Source: Candidatus Schekmanbacteria bacterium
GTDB taxonomy: Bacteria > CSSED10-310 > JACPHN01
Length of the DNA: 64,000 nucleotides
Direction of reading: 5' to 3'
Assembly: GCA_016188575.1 (NCBI GenBank)
Contig: JACPHN010000032.1
Span: 1-64,000 of the forward strand
Shown here: positions 35,487-44,557 of the stretch, one piece after another
Position numbering within the stretch: position 1 is the stretch's first letter
Layout of the letters: every line of letters begins with the position of its first letter
The notes under the pieces: generated by a model
Told to the model about the DNA's origin: nothing
What the model saw: only the letters and a program-made list of their open reading frames with translations
The model's database searches: none
Program-made: the position numbers and the translations under genes

Positions 35487-35789
35487 ATGCGTGCGTTGCA
35501 GGACACCGATGAGGTCCGAAGCATCATTCGCAAGCTGGTTGCGGACCTTGCCGAGCGGGAGTTGGACGAAGTCGGCGACGACGACGATTTTTTCGATTCC
35601 CTTGGCCTTGACTCGATGCATGCTCTGGAGCTTGGCATCGAGCTGGAAAAAGCGCTCGGGATTCAAGTCCGCGGCGAGGATATCGCAGAGCTGAGAACAG
35701 TGAGCAAAGCAGTAGCTTTTGTGGTCGCAAACGACCCTGAAAGTCAGGGGGTCCGGCGCGCCAGCGCCAAGCAGGAGGCACGTCCATGA
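35487..35789 (+). CDS. Acyl carrier protein
   Basis: The 100-residue protein has the 4'-phosphopantetheine site LGLDSMHALEL with Ser43, preceded by the acidic run DDDDFFDSL and followed by the helix-III pattern of ACPs. The last 15 residues are a basic tail. I chose ATG 35487 because AGAGG lies about 7 nt upstream; the in-frame GTG at 35481 is an alternative. The stop overlaps the next start as ATGA, so the ACP and the giant protein are translationally coupled, which suggests the acyl-ACP is used by or for that protein. Confidence 0.9.
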   Translation: MRALQDTDEVRSIIRKLVADLAERELDEVGDDDDFFDSLGLDSMHALELGIELEKALGIQVRGEDIAELRTVSKAVAFVVANDPESQGVRRASAKQEARP

Positions 35790-38700
35790 CAGTTGATTCG
35801 ACGCAATTTCGCCCGCAGGGACCGATCGCGATGCCGCCGAGGTTGCCGGAGCCACAGCAGATTGTGCCTTCGGCCGCCCAGATCGCGCAGCCTTTCTTGA
35901 TGAACGCGCTCGGCGCGTCGGGCGCTCCGCGCGACCTTCTCTCCTGCGTGCAGGGCTGCTTTGGAAACCCGGCCGGTTTCGCGCCCGCTGACCTCGGTAA
36001 GGCGGTTGCGCAGCTTGTCGGTGGGCTCGCCCAGGATTCCCCGTCTGGTGCAGCGAGCGCGGTGCAGGCCGGACTTTCCGGCGTGGGCACCGCGCTGCTG
36101 GACTGGGGCGGAGCCACGGGGGCGTTTTCGCAAATGGGCGCGGTCCGCGTGCTGGTGGATGAGGCCTCATCGATGCTTGCGGGTGCGACCCGCGAGTTGC
36201 CCGGGGGACAGCCTGCCGGTGCCGGCTTCGCACCGTTCGCCGGCGCCGCGGAGCAATTCGCGCAAGACCTTACGGGCGCCGGAAGCTACCTCGCCGGTCC
36301 CGCGTTCCACCCGCCGTTCGACGCGATTGCCTCCGTCGGCACCGCGCTGGCCGGCGCGGCACAGTCCTGCCTGCTGGGCGACGCCTCGGCCGGGGCCGCA
36401 GGCGGGGTGCACCGCGGCGGGTCTCCCGTTGCCCAGGCCGCGGGCACGGTGCAGCGGCGGCGTGATTTCGCCCCTCCGGCCCCCTTTCTCGCGGCCCCCG
36501 CGGGCGGCTATCCATCGCTCGCGCAGCTCGGGACAGACCTCGGGAAGTCCATGCGCGCCCTGTGCTCCCAGTGCGGCGTCCCGCCTAGTAGCGGTTTCGA
36601 CGCGCAGGTTGCCGCACTGATGCGACAGGTCGGCGCCGCGCCGACACTGCCGACGCAGCTTCCCGGCCCCGGTGGGCCCGGCCAGCAGATCACGCCCGAG
36701 GCCGCGCTGTTCACGCTACTCGGGATGGTAAACCAGATCAACTCGCAGATGCAGACCCCCACGGGGGCGCCCCCGCTTTCACAGCGCCCGATCGCACCTG
36801 CGACCGCCGGGATCCAGAATCTGTGCCAGCAGTACGGCCAGTTTTTTGCCGGACCGCAAAGCCCCTTCGGACCTGGAGCGATGGCCCCCGGCATGCAAAT
36901 GTTTGGGCCGCAGCCGGGCCGACAACCGGGCGCCTTCGTCGACACCCAGTCGATCATGCGCCAGCTCCAGGCGATGCTCGCCGCTCTGGCGTCGGGTGCG
37001 AGCCCGGCGGAAGCGGCACGGCAGGGCATGCTCGCCGCCCAGGGTCCCGGCAGTCCCGCGCCGATGGGCGCCCCCGCCGCCGGAGCAGCGCGCCCCGAAG
37101 CGGCTGCCGGCCCCGCGGCGAGCGCCGGCCCGGCTGCCTCCGGAGGCGCGGACGCCGCCAGCGGTCCGAGCAAACCAGCGGTAAAGGATCCCGCCGACGG
37201 CATGTCGGCCGAGGAAAAGAAGACCCGCCAGGACAAGATCCAGGAGGCCATCGACGACGAGGACGAAGATGCGCTCGAAAGCATCTCCAAGGACCCCAAG
37301 ATGATGGCCGCGGCATCTCCCGAGCAAAAGGCCGCGATCATCAAGGAGTTCGTCGACGGCACGACCAAGAATTCCGAGGACCGAGGCATTCTCGACGTGC
37401 TCGAGTCCTGCGCGAGCCCCGAGGAGTTCGAAAAGGTTGTCGAGCTCTCGGGAGGCAAGGAGGCTTTCGACGAGATCGACCTCGACGAGGTCAAGGAGAA
37501 GATGAGCATGCTCGCCGGCGGTTATGGTCGCACCGACCTGGCTACCGACAAGGAAGCCGCGTCCCTCATGGAAGGCGAGCTGCTCAAACCGGAGTCAGAT
37601 CTCTTCGTCGCTAGCGACCCCACCTCCCTCGACCCCTACTATTCCCAATCAGCCGACCCTAACGCCAGCGCCGGGGATCGGTTCGAAAACCTCAACGAGG
37701 GACGAATCAAGGAAAAGGCGTACTACAACATCGAGCCGGCGGCGCAAAAAGAGCTGATGATGGAGAACGCCAAGCGCCGCAAGGACGGCAAGGAACCGCT
37801 CGACCTCACGAGCTTGACCGCAGAGATGGAAAGGATCCGCGCCGACAAGAGCCTGTCGAAGGAAGAGCGCGAAGAGAAAATCGAACAGCTCCGCAACGAC
37901 ACAGGGTTAACCGAGGACACGATGCGCCAACTCGGCACGCAGCGGCTCGGCACCATTTACAACGAATCGGCGTCCGAGGGCGGAGCAATCGCGGAGCAGA
38001 TGCTCGGACAGCTCCAGCAGCAATACCAGCAGGCCGTAGCCACCTACGGTGAGGATTCCGAAGAAGCCAAGGAGCTCAAGGAGCAGATCGACGACCTGAA
38101 GGCGAAGTCGGAGCCGTATCTCAAGGAGCTCGGCGACGTCGGCCAGCAGCTCATGGAGCTGTATCCGGTACCCAAGGACTTCTGGGAACAGTTCGGCAGC
38201 ATATTCACAAAAATCCTTGACCTGCTGTCGCCGCTGCTGAACCTTATTCCCGGCATCGGTTCGGCGCTCTATGCCGGCTACATGGGTGTGAAACTGATCA
38301 TCGCCGCGGTTCAGGGCGACATCGCGGGTGTTATCGGGTCCGCGGCCGGCATGCTCGGCCCCATCGGCGGCGCCATCGGGGGGACGGTAGGAACGGTGTT
38401 GACGACAACGGGGAAAGTCATGCAGGCGGGCCTGGGAGTCGAGCAGGGCGTGGAAGCTGCCGCGCGCGGCGACGTGCTCGGGGCGGTGACTTCGTTCGGC
38501 GGCGCCGCGATGGCGGGTGCCGGGGCGGCCGGTGTCGATGGAGATTCGCTCAAGAGCATCCAGCAGGGTGTCAATCTCGCGACCAGCGGCGCCAAATTCG
38601 GGGTCGGGGTGGCCAACGGCGACTGGGAGCAGGCGCTTTCGGGCCTCGGGGGCATGGCCGCCGGTGTGCGATCGTTTGGCGGCCCCGCACTTGGAGACCC

Positions 38701-39874
38701 AGACAGCCCCGGCGGGAGACTTCTCAACGTCATCGACCAGGGGGCTCAGTTCGGCCTCAACGTCGCCAACGGCAACGTTGCCGGCGCGTTCGGGCAGCTT
38801 TCCAACGGCTTCGGGGACCCCACGGTGCAGGGATGGCTCGATAGCGTGGCGGGCAATTCGGTCGTCGGCGACGTTCTCGGCGTCACCCGCCAGGGCATCG
38901 ACTTCTTCAACAATGTGCAGAACGGGAACTATGGAGCGGCTTTCGGCAACGCGGCCAATGCGCTCGGGAACGTGCCGGGGCTGGAAGGATTCGTGGGCGA
39001 CCCGACCGTGCAGCAGGCACTGACCTTTGGCAGGCAGGGCGTGGACTTCTTCACGAACCTCGGCAATGGGAACTATGGGCAGGCGCTCGGGACGCTCGCG
39101 CAAGGTGTCGCGCCCTACTTCGGCGGCCAGGATTTCATCAACGGCGTGGGCGCGGTGCGCGGCCTGGCTGGCGCTGTCCAGTCGCTGGCCGACGGAGACC
39201 TGCTCGGCCTGCAGCGCTCGCTCGCGGGTGGGCTTGGCGACACCATGCCCTTGCTTCAGGGCCTCGGAACGGGACAGCTCGGACAGAACCTCCAGGGCCT
39301 GTTTGACGGTGCCGGGCAGATCTTCGGCAACCCGAACGTGCAGACGGCATGGAGCATGCTTTCCCAGGGTGCTCCCTTCGTCCAGGCGCTGGTGCGCGGA
39401 GACGTTCAGAATGCCTTCCAGTCCCTCGGGCAGATGCCGGCTCTGGGCAACATTCACCCGGCACTGAACCAGGCGCTCGGCTATGCGTCGCAGGCGGGCT
39501 CCTTCATGACGGCGATGGCGAGCGGCAACTATCTGCAGGGGTTGAACATGGTTGCGGGACCCAATGGACCGCTGGCGGGTGTTCCCGGCTTTGCCGAGGC
39601 CATGCCCTTCGTGCAGCAAGCCGGAGCGTTCTTTGGGTCCATGGCCAACGGCACATTCGCGAACGGCCCCGGCGGTCTGCTGCCGGTGCTCGGAAATATG
39701 GCGGGCAACAGCGGCGCGGTGATGGCCGGCTTCGGGCAGCTCGAAGGCGTGGCGCGGCAGCTCTTGAATGCTTCGGGAGGAGACGTGAACAAGGCGATGC
39801 GCATGCTGTGGCAGATGAGCGGTGGTGGCGCTCCCGTGCTACCTGCCACGCTCTTCGCTCAGCAGATGCGCTGA
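35786..39874 (+). CDS. Giant hydrophobic-repeat protein of the ketosynthase-ACP operon, unknown function
   Basis: The 1362-residue protein matches no family I can name. Residues 1 to about 465 are Ala/Pro/Gly/Gln-rich with scattered Cys. Residues about 465-590 are acidic and helical. Residues about 630-800 look like a coiled coil (EMERIRADKSLSKEEREEKI). A hydrophobic Gly/Ala-rich segment at about 810-915 (SPLLNLIPGIGSALYAGYMG, GPIGGAIGGTVGTVL) could insert into membrane. From about 830 to 1310 there are roughly ten degenerate repeats with the consensus QGxxFxxxxxNGNxxxAFxxL, for example RQGIDFFNNVQNGNYGAAFG and RQGVDFFTNLGNGNYGQALG. No Sec signal is visible. The coupling to an ACP suggests an acylated or lipid-associated structural or toxin-like protein. 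Confidence 0.8.
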   Translation: MTVDSTQFRPQGPIAMPPRLPEPQQIVPSAAQIAQPFLMNALGASGAPRDLLSCVQGCFGNPAGFAPADLGKAVAQLVGGLAQDSPSGAASAVQAGLSGVGTALLDWGGATGAFSQMGAVRVLVDEASSMLAGATRELPGGQPAGAGFAPFAGAAEQFAQDLTGAGSYLAGPAFHPPFDAIASVGTALAGAAQSCLLGDASAGAAGGVHRGGSPVAQAAGTVQRRRDFAPPAPFLAAPAGGYPSLAQLGTDLGKSMRALCSQCGVPPSSGFDAQVAALMRQVGAAPTLPTQLPGPGGPGQQITPEAALFTLLGMVNQINSQMQTPTGAPPLSQRPIAPATAGIQNLCQQYGQFFAGPQSPFGPGAMAPGMQMFGPQPGRQPGAFVDTQSIMRQLQAMLAALASGASPAEAARQGMLAAQGPGSPAPMGAPAAGAARPEAAAGPAASAGPAASGGADAASGPSKPAVKDPADGMSAEEKKTRQDKIQEAIDDEDEDALESISKDPKMMAAASPEQKAAIIKEFVDGTTKNSEDRGILDVLESCASPEEFEKVVELSGGKEAFDEIDLDEVKEKMSMLAGGYGRTDLATDKEAASLMEGELLKPESDLFVASDPTSLDPYYSQSADPNASAGDRFENLNEGRIKEKAYYNIEPAAQKELMMENAKRRKDGKEPLDLTSLTAEMERIRADKSLSKEEREEKIEQLRNDTGLTEDTMRQLGTQRLGTIYNESASEGGAIAEQMLGQLQQQYQQAVATYGEDSEEAKELKEQIDDLKAKSEPYLKELGDVGQQLMELYPVPKDFWEQFGSIFTKILDLLSPLLNLIPGIGSALYAGYMGVKLIIAAVQGDIAGVIGSAAGMLGPIGGAIGGTVGTVLTTTGKVMQAGLGVEQGVEAAARGDVLGAVTSFGGAAMAGAGAAGVDGDSLKSIQQGVNLATSGAKFGVGVANGDWEQALSGLGGMAAGVRSFGGPALGDPDSPGGRLLNVIDQGAQFGLNVANGNVAGAFGQLSNGFGDPTVQGWLDSVAGNSVVGDVLGVTRQGIDFFNNVQNGNYGAAFGNAANALGNVPGLEGFVGDPTVQQALTFGRQGVDFFTNLGNGNYGQALGTLAQGVAPYFGGQDFINGVGAVRGLAGAVQSLADGDLLGLQRSLAGGLGDTMPLLQGLGTGQLGQNLQGLFDGAGQIFGNPNVQTAWSMLSQGAPFVQALVRGDVQNAFQSLGQMPALGNIHPALNQALGYASQAGSFMTAMASGNYLQGLNMVAGPNGPLAGVPGFAEAMPFVQQAGAFFGSMANGTFANGPGGLLPVLGNMAGNSGAVMAGFGQLEGVARQLLNASGGDVNKAMRMLWQMSGGGAPVLPATLFAQQMR

Positions 39875-39949
39875 CAACGCACATTGATCGGGCGGCTCGA
39901 CTGGCGGGGCCGCCCGTTGCCAGCCACCACGCCAGAATTGACGGGAGAC

Positions 39950-40264
39950 ATGAGCCAGCAGCCCCCGAAGATCGAGGTGACGGCCGCAGGAATCGGCCGT
40001 CTCCTCAGTTTCTTGCTTGGTGCGTGCGTGATCGGCGGCCTCGTCGCGGCGGTGCTCGTGGGGCGCGGCGCGCTCGCGGTTGCCGGCGTGGCGATGCTGC
40101 TCGCGGAGCTAGGCGTCCTGCTGCCTGGCGACGCCGGCGCCGGATATCGGGAAACCTTGGGCTGGCCCTTGGATTGGCACCAGCAGTGGAATTACCGACT
40201 CGGGCTCCTGCTCGGTGCGGCAATCGGCCTCGCGCTGCTACAATACGGGGTCAGCGTCGACTAG
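39950..40264 (+). CDS. Small two-TM membrane protein
   Basis: The 104-residue protein has two to three hydrophobic segments: LLSFLLGACVIGGLVAAVLV, ALAVAGVAMLLAELGVLL and, near the C-terminus, LGLLLGAAIGLALLQYGVS. The last ~30 residues between them are aromatic and charged (WPLDWHQQWNYR). I chose the ATG at 39950 with GGGAG upstream. It lies 75 bp after the giant protein gene on the same strand and may belong to the same operon, perhaps as a membrane partner. No family is recognised. Confidence 0.65.
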   Translation: MSQQPPKIEVTAAGIGRLLSFLLGACVIGGLVAAVLVGRGALAVAGVAMLLAELGVLLPGDAGAGYRETLGWPLDWHQQWNYRLGLLLGAAIGLALLQYGVSVD

Positions 40265-40331
40265 AGAGCTGCGGCGGCGCGGATCGACGCGCCACGTAGC
40301 TCCTGAGGACCGCGATTCGGAGCTCGTAGAC

Positions 40332-40724
40332 GTGTGGCTGCCCGGGGACGATGACGAAGCAAAGACAGTGACAGCGCTGGTGGTGGAGGACCTCTACGAC
40401 CATCGCGAAATCCTGCGCGAAACGCTGGAGGAGCTCGGTGTGCGCGTGCTCGAGGCACGCGACGGCCGCGAGGCCATACGCGTGTTCAAGCAGCACCGGG
40501 CGGCGGTGGACCTGCTCGTTACCGACATCGTGATGCCAAAAATGGACGGCTTCGAGCTCGCGGAACGGCTCCGGGCGCTGGCACCGCCGCTGCGCGTGCT
40601 GTTCGTGTCTGGCCTGTCCAATCCGGAACCAAACAGCGGCATGGCCTACCTCGAAAAGCCCTTTCGCCGCGAGGATTTCATTGCGGCCATCCAGAAGCTG
40701 CTACCGGATCTGCGCGAGCCGTAG
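40332..40724 (+). CDS. Stand-alone response-regulator receiver domain
   Basis: The 130-residue protein is a CheY-like receiver without an output domain. The acidic pair E19-D20 (VVEDLYDHREIL), phospho-acceptor D65 (LLVTDIVMPKMDGFEL), a switch Ser (FVSGLS) and K109 (YLEKPFRREDF) are all present, so phosphorylation should be possible. The start is uncertain: GTG 40332 has GGAG 9 nt upstream and GTG 40368 is an alternative. It is the last gene of the ketosynthase-ACP run and has no cognate kinase beside it. Confidence 0.85.
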   Translation: MWLPGDDDEAKTVTALVVEDLYDHREILRETLEELGVRVLEARDGREAIRVFKQHRAAVDLLVTDIVMPKMDGFELAERLRALAPPLRVLFVSGLSNPEPNSGMAYLEKPFRREDFIAAIQKLLPDLREP

Positions 40725-40866
40725 ACGCGCCGCCACGCCGCCCAGAACCGCCCACAAGCAACCGAAGAGCGCCGCCGCTTGAAATACCTGCCCATGAAAG
40801 GGCAGGGAAGCGGGCGCCTGCGACATTTGCAAAGGAGCATCACCCAACATTCGGCCGGCGCAAGAA

Positions 40867-40915
40867 AACCCTCCCTCCCTTTGCCCGCGGGGGGAGGGTT
40901 GGGGGGGGGGAAATT
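40867..40915. terminator. GC-rich hairpin between convergent genes
   Basis: AACCCTCC and GGAGGGTT form the arms of a hairpin around TTTGCCCGCGGG, followed by a run of about ten G. It resembles the core of the intergenic element family and may terminate both flanking transcripts, although the T-run of a classical terminator is missing. Confidence 0.4.
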
Positions 40916-40962
40916 GCCGACAAGCTCAGGCTGCTTCCCCCCTGCCCCGGCGATGCGCTATC

Positions 40963-41910
40963 CTACAGCGGAATGCGCTCCTTGTTGCGCGCCAGCCACT
41001 GAGCGAAGGTTTGAAGCTCCGGGTTGAGCCGCCGCGATGTCGCCAGATCCCGGTGCCCGCAGAACACGCTCTCAAAATCGCGCTTGAACTGGAACATGTT
41101 GCCGAGATCGGCGGCTCCCGGGAAACCGAGCCCACGGTAGACTTCGGGAGGGACGTACGTATAGACGACCTCGCGGCCGAGCGCCACCGAGAGCTCGGCA
41201 GCCATCTGCTCCCCGGTCAGATGCTCACCCGCGATGCCGACCGTTCTGCCCAGGTATTCGTCCGGAGATCTGAACACCCCGAGCGCGCACCTCCCGATAT
41301 CCTCCGAGGCGATTCCCGGCAGCTTCTTGTCCGCCATTGGGAGAACGAATTCGAGCTTCCCGCTCTGGCCGATCTTTGGTCCCATTCCGAAGTGAATCAG
41401 GTTGTCCCAGTAGAACGAAGTCCACAAGCAGGTAGTCGGCACGTCGACCTCCGCGAAGATCGCGTCGCCTTCTCCCTTGGCATCGAAGTGGGGGACCTTA
41501 TACCGTTCCATGAGCGTGGGCATGCGGTTGTCGCGCAGCGGCACCCAGCGGCGTGTGTCTTCAAGCGTGGACCAGATCACGTGGCGCATGCGGGCTTCGC
41601 GCGCCGCGTGCGCCATGTTCTGGATCTGCGCTAGCTCTTTCGCCGGAGAGAAATGCTCCCAGAAGAAAGTCACGCAGTACGCGCCGTAGGCGCCGGCAAA
41701 GGCGTCCTTCAAGCTCGCGAGGTTATCGAGGTCGCCGGCGACGACTTCGGCTCCGGACTCGCGGAGCTGCATCGCCTGGTCCGACTTGACGTTTCGCGTA
41801 ATGGCGCGGACCGCGAATTGCTGCGCCGGATCGCTCAGAAGTGCGCGGACGAGCCCGCCTCCCTGAGCTCCCGTCGCTCCCGTAACGGCAATGATCCTGC
41901 GGTCTACCAT
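40963..41910 (-). CDS. NmrA-family NAD(P)-binding protein
   Basis: The 315-residue protein has a Rossmann fold of the atypical SDR type with the dinucleotide motif VTGATGAQGGG at the N-terminus, a GDLDNLASL segment and no YxxxK active site, as in NmrA/HSCARG redox-sensing proteins. It probably binds NADP(H) as a sensor or acts on a quinone-like substrate. The ATG at 41910 has AAAGGAGCGAGCG upstream. It converges with the receiver gene and is separated from the next plus-strand gene by a 351-bp region. Confidence 0.88.
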   Translation of the reverse strand: MVDRRIIAVTGATGAQGGGLVRALLSDPAQQFAVRAITRNVKSDQAMQLRESGAEVVAGDLDNLASLKDAFAGAYGAYCVTFFWEHFSPAKELAQIQNMAHAAREARMRHVIWSTLEDTRRWVPLRDNRMPTLMERYKVPHFDAKGEGDAIFAEVDVPTTCLWTSFYWDNLIHFGMGPKIGQSGKLEFVLPMADKKLPGIASEDIGRCALGVFRSPDEYLGRTVGIAGEHLTGEQMAAELSVALGREVVYTYVPPEVYRGLGFPGAADLGNMFQFKRDFESVFCGHRDLATSRRLNPELQTFAQWLARNKERIPL

Positions 41911-42261
41911 CGCTCGCTCCTTTCCTGATCGTTGGCACCCGCCGGGTTAGCTCGCTGAGCCAAACTTCCACCCGGATGCCATCACCTCCTTGGCGGCGCA
42001 TTCGCCCCGCTGTGCGGCGCGAATGCCGCTATACCTTACCATATAGCACTCCGGTGGCGCTACGCCAGTCACTGAAGCCCCGGCACCTCTCTCTCCTGAC
42101 TTCGCGGCCGGTTCGGGAGGCCGCCGGTGCGGATGCCTTGCTCGTCACTCCGGCGGAGGCCGGGGTCGAGCTTGACGGCTCGGCGATTGCGTGGTAGGGA
42201 GCGGAGGCGACGGTGGCCCGCCCCGCGGTGGTCAGGGCCAGCGCGCAGGAGGTGGCGAACG
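41911..42261. other. Intergenic region with inverted repeat and REP-like sequence
   Basis: This 351-bp divergent region contains a perfect inverted repeat GCATTCGC/GCGAATGC at 41998-42026, a candidate operator for either neighbour, and a REP-like sequence CTCCGGCGGAGGCCGGGGTC near 42148-42168. An AT-rich spot at 42029-42045 could hold a promoter. I see no gene. Confidence 0.45.
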
Positions 42262-42876
42262 ATGACAACCGCGGCAGGACTCAAGTTGACCATCTCGAGT
42301 GACGTCGAGAAGGTGAATCTGGAACGGTATGCCCGCTATTTGTCGTGGATTCCGGATTACGCCGGCTACTTTGTTTCACCCGCCGGACGAGAGCACTACA
42401 AGCTACTCTCATTCCTTACCGCTCAGCTTCCGAATGGGTCAAAGGTAGCGGATCTGGGTACGTTGTATGGCTCGAGCGCCCTCGCGCTTGCGACGAACCT
42501 GGGATGTCGGGTTGTCACGTACGACATAGAGGATCACGTGAAATGTCTCGTGCCCTCCGTTCGGTACTTCAGCAATGTCGAGCTTCGCGTAAGAGATTGC
42601 GTCTCAAGCCTTGACGAGTACCTGGATTCCCTGCTCATCCTTCTGGATATCGATCCTCACGACGGCGTTCAGGAGCGTATCATCGTCGACAAGATGATCG
42701 AAAAGCGCTACCGGGGCATTGTCGTTTGCGACGACATCAACCTCAACGCGGGGATGAGAGAGTTTTGGCACCGCGTTGCCCTGGAGAAGCACGATGTGAC
42801 GCGGTTCGGCCACTGGTCGGGAACTGGGATCATCGTATTTGATCCCTCCCACGTTTCCGTGCGCATCAGTGGATGA
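42262..42876 (+). CDS. SAM-dependent methyltransferase-like protein
   Basis: The 204-residue protein has the class I methyltransferase motif I as VADLGTLYGSSALALATN, the acidic end of beta-2 (VVTYDIED) and a motif resembling sugar or macrocin O-methyltransferases (LLDIDPHDGVQERIIVDKM, then IVVCDDI). The acceptor substrate is not evident. The ATG at 42262 has AGGAGGTG about 9 nt upstream. Its end overlaps the convergent pabB gene by 11 bp. Confidence 0.8.
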   Translation: MTTAAGLKLTISSDVEKVNLERYARYLSWIPDYAGYFVSPAGREHYKLLSFLTAQLPNGSKVADLGTLYGSSALALATNLGCRVVTYDIEDHVKCLVPSVRYFSNVELRVRDCVSSLDEYLDSLLILLDIDPHDGVQERIIVDKMIEKRYRGIVVCDDINLNAGMREFWHRVALEKHDVTRFGHWSGTGIIVFDPSHVSVRISG

Positions 42877-44506
42877 TCCGCAAAGCTCGCGGCGGGGGTA
42901 GCGGCGGACCTGGCCACAGCGAGAGGAGCCGGCGCCCCTTGAGCAGCGCTTCCTCCCACTCGGCCGCGGGATGCGAATCCGCGACGATGCCGCCTCCCAC
43001 TCCCCAGTAGCCCCAAGAAGGCCGCTGGCGCCCCGGCAATGACCCCAGCACGAGGGTGCGGATCGTGACGGCCGAATCCGCTGAGCCATCGACGCCAAGG
43101 TAGCCGAACGCCCCTCCGTACAGCTCCCGAGACCAGTCCTCCAGGTCCGCGAGAATCTGGCGCGCGCGCAGCCGTGGCGCGCCCGTCATGCTGCCTGGCG
43201 GAAAGGCGGCCCGCAAGGCATCCAGGGCGTCCGCATCCGGGCGCAAGGCGCCGGTCACCGTGCTCACCATCTGGAATACTGTCGGATGCGCCTCGACCTC
43301 CAGCAGGCGCGGCACGGCGATCGAGCCCGGGCAGCAAACGCGGCCGAGATCGTGGCGGACGAGGTCGACGATCATGACGTTCTCGGCGCAGTCCTTTGCC
43401 GAGCGCGCCAGCGCCGCCCGGTTTTTCTCGTCCGCGTCCGGCGTATTCCCGCGCGGCCGCGTTCCCTTCATCGGCGAGATCTCAATAACACCGCGCTCGA
43501 CCCGCAAGAACCGCTCGAGCGACCCGGAGACGACGTCCAGCCGTTCCTCAGATCCCTCTGACGGCAGACGGAAGCCGAGCCAGCTCGCAAACGGCGCGTC
43601 CTGCCCCACGTCGGCGAACAACGCCTCGCGGCCGATGACCACGTCATCGACCGCATCGAGCTCATCGACTGCTTCGAGCTCCCCGAATTCCCTCGAGGGC
43701 AGACAGAGCGGAAAGGTGAGGCATGCCTGATAGCACTCACCGCGCGAAATCCGGCGCTTGATCTCCTCGACTCGTCTCAGGTATTCGGAGCGCCTGATTC
43801 CTAACCGTGGGCGATGTAGCCGCCACACCCGCCGATTGCCGAGGCCCTGCCCGCTCGCGGCGGCGGCGGCGGCACTCATGCGCTCCCGCAGCACGCCGAG
43901 CTGTCTCCGGGCGACCACGCCGTCCGCGCCGCCGCCTGGCGTTTCGATGCCCCGCGACCACAGCCACACCTCTCCCGTCCGTTGGTCGCGCGTGACCCCG
44001 GAGCTCACCAGCAGCCACGCACCCTGTAGTCGTGAGCGCAGCAGGCGCTCGTAGGGCACATCCTGTCGGAGCGGTTCCCAAAGATTCCCGAGCTCGTAGC
44101 CAAAAATGCCGATCAGGCCGCCCGTGAAGCCCGGAACCGCCGTTTCCTCCGGAGTTCGGTGCCGCGCCTGCGGGCCAAAGCGCCGCGGATGCGGCCAGCC
44201 GAGCAAGGCGCGAAAACGGGCAGCCAGCGTGTCAACGGCGGCACGGCTGACGAGCTGCCATCGTCGTGGGGAGCGCAACCAGATCTCCAGAATGTCCGCT
44301 CGCGCCACGATGATGGCCACCGGGTCCGCAAACACGTGGGCGTAGCGCGCGCCCCATGCCGCGCTTCCCTGATCCGGCCGCTGCATCCATCCCGCATTAT
44401 CCTGCCCCTTGCCCACGCCGAACGCCTCACGAACGCAACCGTCTCCAGGCCACGGTCCGTGGTGCGGCTCCACCCAGAGCTGCTGATATCGAGGTTCGGT
44501 GATCAC
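42866..44506 (-). CDS. pabB: Aminodeoxychorismate synthase component I (PabB-like)
   Basis: The 546-residue chorismate-utilising enzyme makes 4-amino-4-deoxychorismate for folate synthesis, using ammonia from a glutaminase subunit. Signatures are GECYQACLTFPL, SLERFLRV, ISPMKGTRPRG, MIVDLVRHDLGRV, and PPGSMTGAPRLRARQIL near the C-terminus. The GTG start at 44506 follows GAGGAG. It lies 51 bp after pabC on the same strand, and the pair with PabC supports the folate assignment over anthranilate synthesis. An acidic insertion (FGELEAVDELDAVDDV) sits near residue 290. No PabA gene is in the window. Confidence 0.88.
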   Translation of the reverse strand: MITEPRYQQLWVEPHHGPWPGDGCVREAFGVGKGQDNAGWMQRPDQGSAAWGARYAHVFADPVAIIVARADILEIWLRSPRRWQLVSRAAVDTLAARFRALLGWPHPRRFGPQARHRTPEETAVPGFTGGLIGIFGYELGNLWEPLRQDVPYERLLRSRLQGAWLLVSSGVTRDQRTGEVWLWSRGIETPGGGADGVVARRQLGVLRERMSAAAAAASGQGLGNRRVWRLHRPRLGIRRSEYLRRVEEIKRRISRGECYQACLTFPLCLPSREFGELEAVDELDAVDDVVIGREALFADVGQDAPFASWLGFRLPSEGSEERLDVVSGSLERFLRVERGVIEISPMKGTRPRGNTPDADEKNRAALARSAKDCAENVMIVDLVRHDLGRVCCPGSIAVPRLLEVEAHPTVFQMVSTVTGALRPDADALDALRAAFPPGSMTGAPRLRARQILADLEDWSRELYGGAFGYLGVDGSADSAVTIRTLVLGSLPGRQRPSWGYWGVGGGIVADSHPAAEWEEALLKGRRLLSLWPGPPLPPPRALRIIH

Positions 44507-44557
44507 CCGACTCTCCTCACCTGCGCAGAGCTGAGCGCCTCAGCATGCGCCGGCGAA

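Noticed and set aside
41961-41993. Possible 11-codon leader peptide (ATG after AAGGAGGTG, minus strand) upstream of the NmrA-like gene
   Set aside because: The ribosome-binding site is only 2 nt from the ATG and the peptide shows no regulatory codon run. It is probably coincidental.
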